DNA of 8,627 nucleotides from Planctomycetaceae bacterium (GTDB taxonomy: Bacteria > Planctomycetota > Planctomycetia > Planctomycetales > Planctomycetaceae), in assembly GCA_003503535.1 (NCBI GenBank), contig DOCI01000065.1:1-8627 (forward strand). The letters are read 5' to 3'. Shown here one piece after another: positions 1 to 7,236 of this stretch; position 1 is the stretch's first letter, and every line of letters begins with the position of its first letter. The position numbers were made by a program, and so were the translations under genes. Below the pieces are notes generated by a model that was given only the letters and a program-made list of their open reading frames with translations, ran no database searches and was not told where the DNA came from.

Positions 1-365
1 GAATATAACCCATTGATTACCTTAGTAACCTGGGGGTCTTTCAGTGGCTTTCAAACTGGGGTGTAAACGCGCTCTTTCTTATTAGAATCCGTATTATAAA
101 ATGATCAAAAGTTTCCTCTGGGAACTTTGTGCTACTAACGAGCCAAAGTTTTTTGGATTGCGTAAATATTGGAAGATAACAATCTTTGGTTCCGTCGAAC
201 TGATCAAGCCAGTTGGGCCTGGAATTCTCGATGGACGTCATCAATTCTGATTGGCCAAAATGAACACAAATTGTGGTTTTATTGAATGTCCTGCTTCCGA
301 TCTATTTTTGATGAATCAAAAACGTAAACAGGTTGAGGAGAGAAACTCACTGGGCTCTGTGTCGC
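1..365. other. Non-coding or unresolved stretch
   Basis: I see no supportable gene here. The longest open frame (minus strand, about 41-241, ATG at 241 with an adjacent TTG) would give about 66 residues. It has no Shine-Dalgarno site, no recognisable motif and no membrane or signal segment, so I treat it as chance. A plus-strand frame of about 21 codons (311-376) is equally unsupported. Base composition is more AT-rich than in the flanking genes, as expected for intergenic DNA. No tRNA, rRNA or CRISPR pattern was found. Confidence 0.5.
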
Positions 366-464
366 TTAAATCATAAAATCATTAGTGAACAAGAATTCGA
401 GAACTTCTTTGTCGATCTTTGGGGCATTATCAAGGACTGGGAATTTGTAAACTCCGTTATTCCA
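366..464 (-). pseudogene. Possible short coding remnant downstream of the hydrolase
   Basis: A 32-codon open stretch runs from a TGA (465-467) to a TAA (366-368) in a different frame from the hydrolase gene, overlapping its last codons. It has no start codon. The translation is protein-like, with an alternating and amphipathic pattern: it includes YKFPVLDNAPKIDKEVLEFL, which resembles the C-terminal end of a folded enzyme. It could be the tail of a decayed gene, an alternative C-terminus that the hydrolase lost by frameshift, or chance. I cannot name a family. The evidence is only the amino-acid pattern and the position right after the hydrolase stop codon. Confidence 0.2.
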
Positions 465-1146
465 TCAGTGCTTTTCTGACGACAGGATTCCACAAACCGT
501 AGCCGGTTTCATTCAGGTGCAATCCATCCTTCATGAAAATATCGTCCCGAGGTTTTCCTTCTCCGTTCAGTAAAACGGTTGCAGTATCTACGTATTCCAG
601 TTGGCCAACTTGCTCGGCAAACTTTTTGATTGCCATGTTCACCTGATTCATCTCTTCCCACATTTTCCAGCGACTTTGGCTGGGCTTGATGGGGAGATAA
701 TAAACCGTTGTGCCTTCAGGCAGTTCTTCATAAACCAGCTTCATGAACGCCTTGAAATCGCAGATGACTTTCTGCGGTGTTTTGCCTTTGGCGATATCAT
801 TGTCGCCGCAATAGAACACAATTTTACGGGGCTCATACTTCTTGACGACTTTATCGAAGTGATACAGCACATCCGAAGTCTGCGATCCCCCAAAACCGCG
901 ATTGGTCACATCCAGATCTGGAAAACTTGCGTCGGTATCCCACATGCGAATGGAAGATGAACCGACAAACAGAATTCCGTTTTTCTCGGGCATCTTCTTT
1001 TCATCTAATGCCGCAAATCTCTTCATTTCCCCATCCCATTTGGACGCGGGATCTTTCGGAGCATCATCGGCTGCAAATGTAATTGTCGAGCTAATTGTCA
1101 GGCATAGAAATAAAGAAAGAAACGAAAATCGATTCTGCAATAACAT
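457..1146 (-). CDS. Secreted SGNH/GDSL-type hydrolase (lipase/acylhydrolase-like)
   Basis: The product is 229 residues, a normal length for a single-domain SGNH hydrolase. Residues 1-25 form a signal peptide (NRF, a hydrophobic core, then TFAADD), so the enzyme is exported. The SGNH blocks appear in order. Block I is VGSSSIRMW (61-69), with the nucleophile Ser probably S64. Block II is NRGFGGS (82-88), supplying the oxyanion-hole Gly. Block III is GDND (114-117), with Asn116. Block V is DGLHLNETGY (207-216), with the catalytic Asp207 and His210. The expected chemistry is ester hydrolysis, for example deacetylation or deacylation of a polysaccharide or lipid, but the substrate cannot be read from the sequence. 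The ATG at 1146 has an AGGA site 8 nt upstream. It lies 264 bp downstream of the FMN-binding gene on the same strand, with hairpins between them, so independent transcription is likely. The family call is firm; the specificity is unknown. Confidence 0.9.
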   Translation of the reverse strand: MLLQNRFSFLSLFLCLTISSTITFAADDAPKDPASKWDGEMKRFAALDEKKMPEKNGILFVGSSSIRMWDTDASFPDLDVTNRGFGGSQTSDVLYHFDKVVKKYEPRKIVFYCGDNDIAKGKTPQKVICDFKAFMKLVYEELPEGTTVYYLPIKPSQSRWKMWEEMNQVNMAIKKFAEQVGQLEYVDTATVLLNGEGKPRDDIFMKDGLHLNETGYGLWNPVVRKALME

Positions 1147-1201
1147 GGTGTCTGTCCTGTTTATACTGATTCATTCGTGTCGATTGAGATTGACTCGGTA
1201 G

Positions 1202-1220
1202 GACAGGCTTCCAGCCTGTC
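1202..1220. repeat. Short perfect inverted repeat (8-bp stem, 3-nt loop)
   Basis: GACAGGCT (1202-1209) is followed by TCC and then AGCCTGTC (1213-1220), a perfect palindromic hairpin. It lies between the FMN-binding gene and the hydrolase gene, both on the minus strand. Similar 'gacaggctggaagcctgtc' hairpins are, from general knowledge, scattered between genes in planctomycete genomes, so this is probably a dispersed repeat. No T-run follows on either strand, so a classic intrinsic terminator is not supported. Confidence 0.6.
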
Positions 1221-1302
1221 TCTGTTGAACCATTATTGAACCATACATGCACAGTGATAATCAACACATAGCAGCCATGAATGAAAAGTAAGTCGAAGGG
1301 AT

Positions 1303-1342
1303 CCCCTCATCCGGCCTTCGGGCCCTTCTCCCCAGAGAGAAG
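1303..1342. repeat. Double-hairpin intergenic repeat with TTCG tetraloop
   Basis: Two adjacent stem-loops are visible. The first is GGCC (1313-1316), TTCG loop, GGCC (1321-1324), a very stable tetraloop hairpin on the plus-strand transcript. The second is CTTCTC (1325-1330), a 6-nt loop, then GAGAAG (1337-1342). A partial degenerate inverted copy (about 1354-1370, ending ggagaagc) follows. The 'ccctcatccggccttcgggcc...cttctcccc' pattern is a widespread dispersed bacterial repeat. It lies just past the stop of the FMN-binding gene (1411, minus strand), so it could help end or stabilise that transcript. Confidence 0.6.
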
Positions 1343-1410
1343 GAAAGATTACCGCTCCCCAGGGAGAAGCAAATTATTGCTCTCTGAATAGCGAGATAAG
1401 ATCTGACGGT

Positions 1411-2820
1411 TTACTTCATCAATGGCGCTTCCAGCCAGGCATGGAACGCATCGTAATAGTTCACCACCAGACAGGTCATGATGAGTAAGAGTCCAGCTGC
1501 GATATCATTCCGGCCAAAGTGGTCTGCTCGTCCATGATGTTTCACAAATTCCAGCAACCGACCAGTCGGGCATCCATACTTACAGTAAGCCATCGGAATG
1601 AATGCAGAAACAATCAGACTGACAACTGCCAGCACAATCGGTACCCAGGCTGACTGTCGAAACAGATACGCATCGAATGGTTCGAGATAAGAAAGATCAA
1701 GCGGCAGTTCGAGTACCGAAAAAGATATGGCGATTCCGATCAGAAACCAGGGAATCCATTTCAGTCCTGATGCAACTTTAGGCGAGACCCGAACCTTCCA
1801 AGGCACATAGCGACTCAACAACTGTTGAGCCGCCCCGTGGGGACAGATTTGCGAACAATAGGGCTGTTTGCGGGTTGTCGCAGGAGCCAGAAAAGAAATC
1901 GCCAGTAATGTCACCAGTCCCGGTGCCATCTGCCAGGCCACTCCATGAGCGGCATAGCCGGCAAACAGACTGATTGCCAAAAGCGATCCATTTAGAAAGC
2001 CAACATACACGATGGCTGCAATTTTTAAGCCGATCCAGAAACTCTGCTTCCCCTTCCAGCCAGAGCGATACGTCACGAATAAGCCGATCGCAATCGCGAT
2101 CCATAACCCGTAATCGGTTGCCGAAATTCTTAGTTCGGGTTTCACGTCCTGTTGATCAATCGACCAGCGAAAACGATGCTGAATCGATTTCGCAATCCCC
2201 ATACTACTCAACGTCGCCCCCGAAACTCCTTCCATGTATTCATCATAGAAATCGAGTCCAGCCAGATTATCCCAGTCCCTGCCTTGCCAGAATTCCATGA
2301 AGTAGGTGTCGTCCCGAACCCAGCCAATGTGTCGGGTCGTGTCCCAACTTTTGCGGATTTTGATGCCGAGGATTTTCCGTGTGGGGATGTCCAGCTGAGG
2401 GGCAGGGGGGGCATCGTACGGCAACGTCATCGAATTGGGATTCGGTTCTGTCGTGGGCTTTCCCAGCACAATCAGAACGTCGGTCGGCCCGGCATAACCG
2501 ATGATTTCCTGCGACTGCGGACTGGTTCGCAGGGCATAGCCGATCTCCTCACCCGATTTCTCCAACACAAACAGACCGGCTCGATTACCATCGTCATATT
2601 TCAGGGAGGCAGCCTCCGGAAGAATTCCTCGAACCTCTTCCAGTTCGATAGGACTTTCCCCCTGAATTTTCAGGCGGACCGCATGCTGACGCATCATCAG
2701 CACAATCAGGATGAGAATGGTGATCCGATAAGCTTGCAGAAGCAGAGGTCGCAAACGTGAAAAACGAGCAGTTTTTTTAGCGGTGGCCGAAGTTGTTTCA
2801 CGCGTCATGGACAACGACAT
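1411..2820 (-). CDS. NosR/RnfG-like membrane protein: FMN-binding domain plus CxxxCP iron-sulfur motifs
   Basis: The 469-residue product has an N-terminal membrane anchor (about 32-44). A periplasmic region (46-235) follows and ends in an FMN-binding domain with the flavinylation motif SGAT (200-203; Thr203 would carry FMN). After that come about five further membrane helices (about 237-250, 262-286, 295-312, 354-370, 391-410), with a last one at 439-455. Two polyferredoxin-type motifs flank the helices: YCSQICP (C322, C326) and YCKYGCP (C413, C417). This is the NosR/NapH-like layout for moving electrons between the quinone or cytoplasmic side and periplasmic flavin. It is shorter than classical NosR, lacking the C-terminal ferredoxin clusters. 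The residue three before the SGAT serine is Glu197, where ApbE targets usually have Asp. The start at 2820 directly follows an in-frame TAG, and AAGGAG lies at 2836-2841 (15-nt spacing). No nos genes or ApbE flavin transferase are in the window, so the electron partner is unknown. Confidence 0.85.
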   Translation of the reverse strand: MSLSMTRETTSATAKKTARFSRLRPLLLQAYRITILILIVLMMRQHAVRLKIQGESPIELEEVRGILPEAASLKYDDGNRAGLFVLEKSGEEIGYALRTSPQSQEIIGYAGPTDVLIVLGKPTTEPNPNSMTLPYDAPPAPQLDIPTRKILGIKIRKSWDTTRHIGWVRDDTYFMEFWQGRDWDNLAGLDFYDEYMEGVSGATLSSMGIAKSIQHRFRWSIDQQDVKPELRISATDYGLWIAIAIGLFVTYRSGWKGKQSFWIGLKIAAIVYVGFLNGSLLAISLFAGYAAHGVAWQMAPGLVTLLAISFLAPATTRKQPYCSQICPHGAAQQLLSRYVPWKVRVSPKVASGLKWIPWFLIGIAISFSVLELPLDLSYLEPFDAYLFRQSAWVPIVLAVVSLIVSAFIPMAYCKYGCPTGRLLEFVKHHGRADHFGRNDIAAGLLLIMTCLVVNYYDAFHAWLEAPLMK

Positions 2821-2875
2821 CTATTGAGGATTTGGCTCCTTAATCGCTGCAAAGCCTTGCCTGGTCAATAGATAA

Positions 2876-2990
<115 letters not shown>

Positions 2991-3018
2991 ACCATTCACC
3001 GGCAGTCATGCGAAGCAA

Positions 3019-3052
3019 ACTCTAGTGTCCCATGCTTTCCCCGCGACGTCAA
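3019..3052 (-). promoter_or_regulatory. Tentative promoter for the SRP RNA
   Basis: Read on the minus strand upstream of the SRP RNA, TTGACG (3047-3052) matches five of six -35 consensus bases. TAGAGT (3019-3024) is the best -10-like hexamer, but the spacer is 22 nt, longer than the usual 16-18. Transcription would begin about 20 nt before the mature RNA end and would need 5' trimming. Planctomycete promoters are poorly conserved, so this is only a suggestion. Confidence 0.22.
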
Positions 3053-3134
3053 GTAACCCCAGTGAAAGGATTCGGGAAATCAGGAGATTGCGGGAATTAA
3101 TGAGGAATTCAATGATTCAATACAAAAAAATGTT

Positions 3135-3215
3135 GGGTGGCTGGTGTCGAACGAAGTGAGCCCCAGGGAGAATCGACGCTCTGGAGGCTCCGCTCAACTC
3201 CGCCCCCAGTCACCC
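3135..3215. repeat. Imperfect intergenic inverted repeat (dispersed-element-like)
   Basis: The arms GGGTGGCTGG (3135-3144) and CCAGTCACCC (3206-3215) are inverted with one mismatch. Internal pairing is possible between gagcc and ggctc and between ccagggag and ctctgg. Looser similarity continues outside the arms (caatacaa near 3117-3124, ttgtattc near 3234-3241), giving a MITE-like outline of about 125 bp. No open frame is present. It sits in the 334-bp gap between the SRP RNA and the plus-strand gene pair. The 'cgaacgaagtgagccccag' wording is typical of planctomycete intergenic repeats (general impression, not verified). Confidence 0.5.
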
Positions 3216-3324
3216 TTGAAATTCATAATGTTCTTGTATTCCATCTGATCTTGACCTGAAACGAGAAAAATTACAGACTCCGCCTCAACTTTTGCACACA
3301 CACATACGGCCAGGGAGGGCTGGA

Positions 3325-3996
3325 ATGAAACGGTATTTGGCAGTCGCCACGATTACGATTTATCTGGGTACCCTCAGTTGGGGCATTTTCTCGCATACTT
3401 TTGCTGTCGGACATGTCTCCCATCCGGCAATGTATTATGTCGTCTGGGATATGTTCTGTGGCTGGTCGGGCTATGAATGCCGACAACATCTGATCGCCCA
3501 GGGCGAAAGTGGGCAGTATTACAAGCTGAACCCTGCTCCGTGGGGAGAATTCAAAGCCTTCGGACCCGCGGATCGCATTGATTACGACAGCTTCGCCGCT
3601 CATTCTCAAAACATTGCCCGGAACATCCTGCGAAACACTGAACACGAACCGATTCAACGGATTTTTCTCGTCGAAGAAAACTGGTCGAAACGCTACAACA
3701 TCCCCGACTATCTCTGGTCCATGAAGTTTGAAGAGGAAAAAGAATCCTATTCCTACTTCCACACACGAATGATCTACAACTCTGAGTGTGAGCCGGTTGA
3801 ATCCCGAATGGGATGGATTGCTGCCATCAATAGTAAAAATCTGGAAACAGATCCGCGGCTCGCGAAGATGAGGAACAAGGCCAAGCCATTTTATGCGGTC
3901 ACTCCTTACTCTCAAGCACCAGCGCAAAATGCCAGCTCGATTCCGGCTTACGCCACCGATGGAATTTTACCCGCCTCTTATCAGCAAACTCAATAA
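3325..3996 (+). CDS. Membrane-anchored protein of unknown function, partner of the HTTM gene
   Basis: The product is 223 residues from ATG 3325, which has a strong GGGAGGG site 5-6 nt upstream. An in-frame TTG 33 nt earlier lacks this support. Residues 4-22 form a single hydrophobic anchor or uncleaved signal ([17 protein letters not shown]). The rest is soluble and rich in aromatic and charged residues, with a tryptophan-dense patch WDMFCGW (41-47) and further conserved-looking elements, LNPAPWGEF (68-76) and [11 protein letters not shown] (130-140). The C-terminus (about 190-223) is low complexity and probably disordered. I do not recognise a catalytic motif. It lies 97 bp upstream of the HTTM gene on the same strand, so the two are probably co-transcribed. 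A small membrane-anchored or soluble protein next to an HTTM protein is a recurring arrangement (SdpA/SdpB; DUF5819 plus HTTM). That suggests, but does not prove, that the two act as a complex. Confidence 0.75.
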   Translation: MKRYLAVATITIYLGTLSWGIFSHTFAVGHVSHPAMYYVVWDMFCGWSGYECRQHLIAQGESGQYYKLNPAPWGEFKAFGPADRIDYDSFAAHSQNIARNILRNTEHEPIQRIFLVEENWSKRYNIPDYLWSMKFEEEKESYSYFHTRMIYNSECEPVESRMGWIAAINSKNLETDPRLAKMRNKAKPFYAVTPYSQAPAQNASSIPAYATDGILPASYQQTQ

Positions 3997-4093
3997 GTAA
4001 GACAGTCTACAGGTCAGGCCATGCCTGGCTTGCGCCACAAACCATAATTATCGTTGAAAACTCCACGGACAATCGGAATTTTCAGGAGCTCCC

Positions 4094-5626
4094 ATGGACG
4101 CAAAACTCGATAGCTCATCTTCTTCGTGGACAGCGACTCTGCGCGAGTTTTTCTTTGATCGCCAGATCCCTTATGGCATGGCGTTGACGAGAATCGCTTT
4201 GTCGCTCGTGACACTCGTTTGTCTTTCACGTCGCTGGCCACACGCTCGGGAATTTTTCTCGGCTGATGGAGCCCCATCTCCCCTGGCTGCCAACTATGGC
4301 TTTATCGATTTTATGCCGTTGTTGCCGGGAACTGTAGCGGTCGCCTTATACACGGTGTTACTGATTTTACTGGCCACGTTAATGCTTGGCTGGAAAACAC
4401 GCATCTCTGCCTGGGGTGTCTTTGTTCTGTTCACCTATTTCACGCTGCAGGATTCTCTGAGCACGATCACAAAATATTCGGTTATTTCCTCACACGCCTT
4501 TTTCCTGCTGGCGCTTTCAAACTGTGGCGCAGTCTGGTCGGTGGATCGCTGGCAGGTGTTGAAACGTCAGGGCATCGCTCGTCCGGTGCGATTGCTCGGA
4601 ACGGGCGAAGCGGTTGAGATCTGGCCACAGCGTTTGCTGCAACTTTTTCTGGGCTTCGTATATCTGGGAGCCGCCATTACAAAAATGCACACAGAAGCGT
4701 ATTTCAGCGGCGATCAACTTCGTTTCTGGATGCTTTCGAATGTGAATCATTACAACCCTCTTGGGGAAATTATGGCTTTGTTTCCCGCCATGCTGGTCAG
4801 CTTTGGCTACATCGCGATCATTTGGGAAATTCTGTTCATTTTCATGGTCTGGAACAAAAAATTCCGCATCCCCATTCTGGTCGTTGGAGCGACATTTCAT
4901 GCAATGACTTACGTGACGCTCGGGCTGATTGTCTTCCCGTTCGTCTGTTTCAGCTTGTACCTCTGCTTCTTTAATGAGAGTGATCTCCAATTGTGGCAGA
5001 GTGTGGGCCGCAGATTTTCCGGAAACAGCCCGACTTTCAGAAAGCTGACGCGGATTCCTCATCGAATGACGACCGCTATGTGCCCAGGATGTCTCCAGGT
5101 TGGAAACCGGGGTTTGATTTTCGGAACCGCCACTGCGGTGTTGCTGGCAGTATTTGTCGAACATCAAATGGATGTCTATGGATCGCGACGAGCCGAAGGC
5201 AAGTATCAACTGGCGACATTGCCTTATCCCGATGCGATGCGGATGCTGAGCACAAATGACAGTATTCGCGAGGTCGACAAACTATTGTCGTTCGATGTCG
5301 GTTGCTGGATGACCAGCGGACTGGTCACTGAGTTCAGTAAATCGTTCAAACAGGGCGATCGCATTCTCGTGCAGGCCACCATGATTCCTCCACATGGAGA
5401 CGTTTATCTCGAATGCAACCTGCACGATGCCGAAAATGCGGTTCTCGATCAGACCGAAGGAGTTCTCACGCGTGAAGAATTCCGCTACACATTCACGTAT
5501 TACATTCCAACCTGCCTGGCTCCCGGTGAGTATCAATTCGTATTGAAGTCCAACACTGAAGAAATTGCCCGAAAAACAATTCAGATAGCTGGTGTAGATG
5601 AAGCGTGCGTGGTGACCCGGAAATAA
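4094..5626 (+). CDS. HTTM-domain (vitamin K-dependent gamma-carboxylase-like) multi-pass protein
   Basis: The product is 510 residues. The ATG at 4094 has CAGGAG 5 nt upstream. Residues 24-295 show the HTTM pattern. The first helix follows PYGMALTRIALSLVTLVCL (26-44), then come helices near 79-98, 105-118, 131-147, 180-198, 230-252 and 258-292. Typical HTTM segments are SSHAFFLLALSN (132-143), the YLGAAITKMHTEAYFSGDQL stretch (190-209, resembling the family's 'Y-x-x-AGI-x-K-x-x-x-x-W-x-x-G' region) and FHAMTYVTLGLIVFPFV (268-284). A basic linker (305-335) and another helix (338-356) lead to a soluble domain (about 370-510), probably beta-rich and extracytoplasmic. HTTM proteins include eukaryotic gamma-glutamyl carboxylase and SdpB, which helps mature a secreted toxin. 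Whether this one is an enzyme is unknown. Its neighbour just upstream probably acts with it. The family call rests on the pattern of helices and conserved segments, not a profile search. Confidence 0.8.
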   Translation: MDAKLDSSSSSWTATLREFFFDRQIPYGMALTRIALSLVTLVCLSRRWPHAREFFSADGAPSPLAANYGFIDFMPLLPGTVAVALYTVLLILLATLMLGWKTRISAWGVFVLFTYFTLQDSLSTITKYSVISSHAFFLLALSNCGAVWSVDRWQVLKRQGIARPVRLLGTGEAVEIWPQRLLQLFLGFVYLGAAITKMHTEAYFSGDQLRFWMLSNVNHYNPLGEIMALFPAMLVSFGYIAIIWEILFIFMVWNKKFRIPILVVGATFHAMTYVTLGLIVFPFVCFSLYLCFFNESDLQLWQSVGRRFSGNSPTFRKLTRIPHRMTTAMCPGCLQVGNRGLIFGTATAVLLAVFVEHQMDVYGSRRAEGKYQLATLPYPDAMRMLSTNDSIREVDKLLSFDVGCWMTSGLVTEFSKSFKQGDRILVQATMIPPHGDVYLECNLHDAENAVLDQTEGVLTREEFRYTFTYYIPTCLAPGEYQFVLKSNTEEIARKTIQIAGVDEACVVTRK

Positions 5627-5808
5627 CTGGGTGGCACAAGCCCAGAACGAAGAGATGGGCGTGGTGATCTCATCGCGGACGAATTCAGGAACTTTCTGAC
5701 GGTTGAAGCTGCTCAATAAAATGAGTGCCAATTCCACTCCTGTCGTGGGCATGCTTCATACAATCCCAGCCACTTCAGATCATCCAGCTTCGATCAGCAT
5801 TTGTATGC
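5627..5808. other. Convergent intergenic region with weak inverted repeats
   Basis: This is the gap between the ends of the HTTM gene (plus) and the dihydropteroate-synthase-related gene (minus). Just after the HTTM stop, GCCCA (5640-5644) and TGGGC (5656-5660) can form a 5-bp hairpin within a 'gggtggcacaagccc' segment that looks like a dispersed repeat. Next to the other gene's stop, CATACAA (5757-5763) and TTGTATG (5801-5807) form a 7-bp inverted repeat with a 37-nt spacer. Neither has a proper T-run, so terminator function is possible but unproven. Confidence 0.35.
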
Positions 5809-7236
5809 TCACTCTGTGTCGGATGAATTATTGGAGATATTACTGTCAGGAGATTTGCGAAACGTCGGCTTCAAACTGAGATGCTTTTCCGAGCGTGTCA
5901 AATGCCCCCAGTTCAAAGGTTCGTCCTGAGTGTACTGTTTTCCAAGCCGTTTTGCGGTTTCGGCCTGGGCCAGTTCATAGCCGAGATAAAAAGCGTGCGA
6001 GGGTGTGATCTCGCTCAACTCGGCTGCCTCCAGAAAGAGTTGAAAAGGATCGTTCCCCTGAAAGTGACCATCGCGATTGATCAGATGCAAAGCGTCGTCA
6101 TTCGCAAAGATCCGATAATTGGGATCGCGAATTTGATGCGTTAATTCGTACAGTTCTTCTTCCGTCAACTGATGAACTCGCGGATCCCGCAATGAAAGCA
6201 GCCCCGCATTGATGTGCTTGGGCAACTGCTTTTCAGTGATTGCGTAATGTGTCATTCGTCGGGCAAGATCGAATTCCTTCACCGATTCCCTCGCCCAGTT
6301 GATGACCTCTGTCGTTAAGACCGAACGAATGCCCAACTCCTGACACAACGCGGCCAAAATAAAGTTCACCCCGGCCGAGTCGACCTCAGCCAGTTCGGTG
6401 ATGTTACCGACGCCCATCATCATTTCCGCATTCGGCCACCGTCGACGGGTTTCGTAATAGCGAGCCAGAGAAGCCGCGAATCCGAATCCGACCGGTTCGA
6501 GAATCGGATCGAGCCGATAGGGAACCCCCGCCTTGTCCAGTCGCTCCAGAATTGGGTCGAAGGTATCGAGATTCTGGAAGTCATCGGGAATCGCAACGAC
6601 TTCTGTTCCGAGTTTGGTGATCCAGTCGAGATTGCTCGAGTTGGCACTGAGAATCAACTCCACTCCAGCTTCCACGGCTGCTTCAACTTCCTGCTGGTCA
6701 AAACTGTCGATCGAAACTCGAAAACCAGCCTGACGAAGCTCGCGAATATGTTCTCCGACTAATGAAGCGGCTGGGCCGGGCAAGCAGCCATAATCGATGA
6801 GGTTGGCACCGCGTTCAGCGTAACTGGTGGCGATCCGCAGTAACTCTTCTGTTTTGAGTAGGGGAGCGCCGTTGATTTCTGCCAGAATTTCGATGTCATA
6901 TTTTGACAGGTCGGGCGGTTCCTGATCTCGCTTGTCAAACCAGCGGGGCAGATCGCGAAGATCTTTGGGGCCACGCAGTACGGGCACGCCCCATTTGGTA
7001 CTCAGTTTTTCCAGATCCCCCTGACACCAGCCCGGCAGAATGACCTGCTGAACATGATCGGGGACTTCAAGTTTGCGGGCGACCCAGTCGACGTGCATCA
7101 GGGCGGCAACATTAATTCCCAGCACTGCGACTTCGGTCGCAATCTGATTCCGCTCACCAATTTTCTGGACAATGGGCTCCAAAGCCGGCGCTGCCAGGCG
7201 GCCTGTTACGAACAAGATGGTGTTTGGTTGAGTCAT
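5809..7236 (-). CDS. Dihydropteroate-synthase-related protein (archaeal type, tetrahydromethanopterin-associated)
   Basis: The product is 475 residues from ATG 7236; a GTG directly before it (7239) would add one residue. No clear Shine-Dalgarno site precedes either. The N-terminal part (1-110) is an alpha/beta domain of the DUF6513 kind, beginning ILFVTGRLAAPAL. The middle is a pterin-binding TIM barrel: ILAEINGAP (117-125), GANLIDYGCLPGP (143-155), RVSIDSF with Asp177, DPILEP (243-248) and MMMGVGN (272-278). True DHPS has an N-x-TPDSFSDGG loop that is replaced here by EINGAP. The C-terminal part (about 375-445) carries HAFYLGYELAQAE (414-426) and LGKQYTQDEPL (431-441), like the small DUF4346 proteins. 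The family (TIGR00284-type) is known mainly from archaea lacking bacterial DHPS. In planctomycetes it accompanies methanopterin-linked C1 enzymes, so the probable role is joining the pterin to the arylamine moiety of tetrahydromethanopterin. That role is inferred. The last about 25 residues are Ser/Asn-rich and probably disordered. Confidence 0.85.
   Translation of the reverse strand: MTQPNTILFVTGRLAAPALEPIVQKIGERNQIATEVAVLGINVAALMHVDWVARKLEVPDHVQQVILPGWCQGDLEKLSTKWGVPVLRGPKDLRDLPRWFDKRDQEPPDLSKYDIEILAEINGAPLLKTEELLRIATSYAERGANLIDYGCLPGPAASLVGEHIRELRQAGFRVSIDSFDQQEVEAAVEAGVELILSANSSNLDWITKLGTEVVAIPDDFQNLDTFDPILERLDKAGVPYRLDPILEPVGFGFAASLARYYETRRRWPNAEMMMGVGNITELAEVDSAGVNFILAALCQELGIRSVLTTEVINWARESVKEFDLARRMTHYAITEKQLPKHINAGLLSLRDPRVHQLTEEELYELTHQIRDPNYRIFANDDALHLINRDGHFQGNDPFQLFLEAAELSEITPSHAFYLGYELAQAETAKRLGKQYTQDEPLNWGHLTRSEKHLSLKPTFRKSPDSNISNNSSDTE

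Noticed and set aside
41..244. 66-67 residue minus-strand open frame
   Set aside because: The TTG/ATG start has no ribosome site, there is no recognisable motif, and it lies in AT-rich non-coding DNA.
601..960. Plus-strand frame inside the SGNH hydrolase gene
   Set aside because: It is antisense to a gene with a complete signal peptide and all catalytic blocks, so it is a shadow frame.
2152..2760. 202-codon plus-strand frame opposite the NosR-like gene
   Set aside because: The opposite strand encodes a coherent membrane protein with an FMN motif and CxxxCP motifs. This frame has no such features.
3271..3927. 218-codon minus-strand frame opposite the HTTM partner gene
   Set aside because: The plus-strand gene has a strong ribosome site and a membrane anchor. 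The antisense frame has neither.
5640..5660. Intrinsic terminator after the HTTM gene
   Set aside because: The stem is only 5 bp and there is no T-run downstream, so it is kept only as part of the intergenic description.
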